Shown piece after piece: positions 63,078 through 64,000 of a stretch of DNA of 64,000 nt (positions are counted from its first letter, which is position 1; every line of letters begins with the position of its first letter). The stretch is from Candidatus Heimdallarchaeota archaeon B3_Heim. GTDB lineage: Archaea; Asgardarchaeota; Heimdallarchaeia; Hodarchaeales; Hodarchaeaceae. Both the position numbers and the translations under genes were made by a program. Below the pieces are notes generated by a model, which did no database searches, was not told the origin of the DNA, and saw only the letters and a program-made list of their open reading frames with translations. The DNA lies in contig NJBF01000012.1 of the NCBI GenBank assembly GCA_003144275.1, positions 24,098 to 88,097 on the forward strand, read 5' to 3'.

Positions 63078-63347
63078 TATTATCCCTCAATTGTTATTCT
63101 TAAAAGATATAAAATTGTATTGTATTATAAAAAAAATTGTTCTCAGTATATTATTTTTACTCAAATATTTAAGATCCTTTATTTATATCTGAGAGAAAAA
63201 TAATAGAAACAAAATTACTATTAATATTTTTCTGCTTAAAATTAATATAATTTTTGATATTGTTAGTTAATTTATTGAATAATGATTATAATCGTTTCCA
63301 TTTCAGGGTATATTCAATTCTTTCTTCTTTTCCTACTGCTTTTAATT

Positions 63348-63467
63348 CTAGTCTAAAATAAACAAACTTACAGCACCGCATATAATCCCTATAAATACCA
63401 ACTCTATGGGTATGAAAGCAGTAACTATAATCCCGAGAGAACCAATTAATATACGTGCAAATAACAT
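63348..63467 (-). CDS. Small membrane peptide or gene fragment (tentative)
   Basis: From the ATG at 63467: MLFARILIGSLGIIVTAFIP then IELVFIGIICGAVSLFILD, 39 residues with two short spans. The frame remains open upstream to about 63563 and reads sensibly (NDEILYTKWVPAGRFIKIL) without an ATG, so this may be the tail of a decayed longer gene. The remaining DNA between 63078 and 63674 is extremely AT-rich and shows nothing else. Confidence 0.35.
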   Translation of the reverse strand: MLFARILIGSLGIIVTAFIPIELVFIGIICGAVSLFILD

Positions 63468-63674
63468 TAAAATTTTTATAAATCTTCCAGCAGGAACCCA
63501 TTTTGTATATAATATTTCATCATTTTGTTGGATTTTATTTTCATTAATTATTAGATGTATTTTTTAATAATAAAATTTAATTCTCAGAATTTCTTGAATT
63601 AATATAGGAAATAAAATAATATTCTCAATGTTTTTTTTATTTTGTAGATAAATTAGAAAAGTCTGATAAGAATA

Positions 63675-63866
63675 ATGAATGAGATAATATTCCTTATTGA
63701 AGAATCTTTAGAAGGCGGTTATGAAGCAAGAGCTTTAGAAGCCTCTATCCATACTGAAGCTGATAATCTTACTGAATTAAAGGATTCAATTAGAGATGCC
63801 ATAAAATGTCATTTTGATGAGAAAGAAAGACCTCGCATTATACGGTTACATTTTGTAAAGGAATAG
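63675..63866 (+). CDS. hicB: HicB-family antitoxin
   Basis: A 63-residue protein: MNEIIFLIEESLEGGYEARA, SIHTEADNLTELKDSIRDAI, KCHFDEKERPRIIRLHF. This is the partial RNase-H-fold HicB type found beside HicA toxins. It neutralises HicA by direct binding; no DNA-binding domain follows the fold in this short version. It ends 11 bases before the hicA start. Confidence 0.9.
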   Translation: MNEIIFLIEESLEGGYEARALEASIHTEADNLTELKDSIRDAIKCHFDEKERPRIIRLHFVKE

Positions 63867-63877
63867 GTTATAACTTT

Positions 63878-64000
63878 ATGAAAATCCCGCGTAATATTAG
63901 CGGGCAGAAATTATCCAAATTATTAAAAAGATTTGGATTTGAAATCTCTAGGCAGACGGGGAGTCATATGAGATTAACTACCACAATTAAAGGATTTTTT
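63878..64000 (+). CDS. hicA: HicA-family mRNA interferase toxin (3' end outside window)
   Basis: The first 41 codons read MKIPRNISGQKLSKLLKRFG, then FEISRQTGSHMRLTTTIKGF. The double-stranded-RNA-binding-like fold, with the catalytic His in GSHMRL, is clear. It cleaves mRNA and tmRNA-like targets when free of HicB. The open frame runs off the window, so the C-terminal 30 or so residues are missing here. Confidence 0.88.
   Translation, partial: MKIPRNISGQKLSKLLKRFGFEISRQTGSHMRLTTTIKGFF

Noticed and set aside
62971..63192. A 73-codon plus-strand frame in the AT-rich end
   Set aside because: It is Ser/Ile/Phe-rich, opposes the DUF5678-like peptide with its own ribosome site, and has no start signal.
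63286..63501. A 71-codon minus-strand frame rich in Cys, Tyr and Arg
   Set aside because: The overlapping frame at 63348-63563 reads as a membrane segment, so this one is probably its shadow.
1..64000. CRISPR arrays, insertion sequences, tRNA or rRNA genes
   Set aside because: Reading the spacers showed no regularly spaced repeats, no transposase-like gene and no cloverleaf with a GGTTCRANYCC-type arm.

Overview
This AT-rich 64 kb window comes from an archaeal chromosome. Archaeal markers include a glutamyl-tRNA synthetase of archaeal type, an archaeal-type HMG-CoA synthase, fused-subunit 2-oxoacid:ferredoxin oxidoreductases, a metal-type FKBP isomerase, TATA-box promoters, and frequent GTG/TTG starts behind GGAGG-like ribosome sites. 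Several genes point to an Asgard archaeon (an inference, fairly but not fully sure): a Ras/Rab-like GTPase with a DNAGQERF switch II motif, a longin-like protein with a winged helix, a RING-like zinc protein with a TPR-like tail, a leucine-rich-repeat protein, and a secreted binding protein with a C-terminal GFEF-type membrane anchor.

Layout. 1-6 kb: longin-like protein (cut by the window edge), a winged-helix ATPase, threonine dehydratase, SPL-type radical SAM protein and an aminotransferase. 6.2-7.05 kb: a rubrerythrin/VIT1 gene broken by two in-frame TAA codons. 7.2-10.1 kb: hydrolase, ornithine cyclodeaminase-like protein and aminotransferase. 10.2-17.1 kb, minus strand: a 2-oxoacid block with an FMN dehydrogenase, KorB, KorA, a succinate-semialdehyde dehydrogenase-like enzyme and an acetolactate-synthase-like ThDP enzyme. 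17-29 kb: small membrane and zinc proteins, two split-barrel flavin-type proteins, a DinB-like protein, a divergent ArsR/ACR3 arsenic pair, a methyltransferase, two DMT transporters, an LRR protein, Fpg glycosylase, and an HMG-CoA synthase fused to DUF35 with a decayed tandem copy of its own 5' end. 29-45 kb: branched-chain aminotransferase, a two-HTH regulator, an internally duplicated protein, MGMT, AEC transporter, RibA, GluRS, FKBP, small GTPase, acyl-CoA dehydrogenase, an MFS transporter and OsmC. 45-52 kb: DUF255 protein, leuC (broken by one TAA), leuD, tandem-CDGSH protein, FAD oxidoreductase and Ldh2-type dehydrogenase. 52-61 kb: polar amino acid ABC transporter, metallophosphoesterase with a zinc ribbon, acetyl/propionyl-CoA synthetase, MFS transporter and MeaB GTPase. 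61-64 kb: SurE, a truncated thymidylate-kinase-like gene abutting a membrane-protein fragment, then a very AT-rich stretch with a DUF5678-like peptide and a HicBA toxin-antitoxin pair cut by the window end.

Together the genes suggest a heterotroph living on amino acids and short fatty acids: ABC uptake, threonine deamination, transamination, ferredoxin-dependent 2-oxoacid oxidation, an alternative 2-oxoglutarate-to-succinate bypass, acyl-CoA activation and oxidation, and methylmalonyl-CoA mutase maturation. Decay is a second theme: three in-frame TAA codons in two otherwise well-preserved genes, a truncated kinase, a partial gene duplication and a possible frameshifted small gene.
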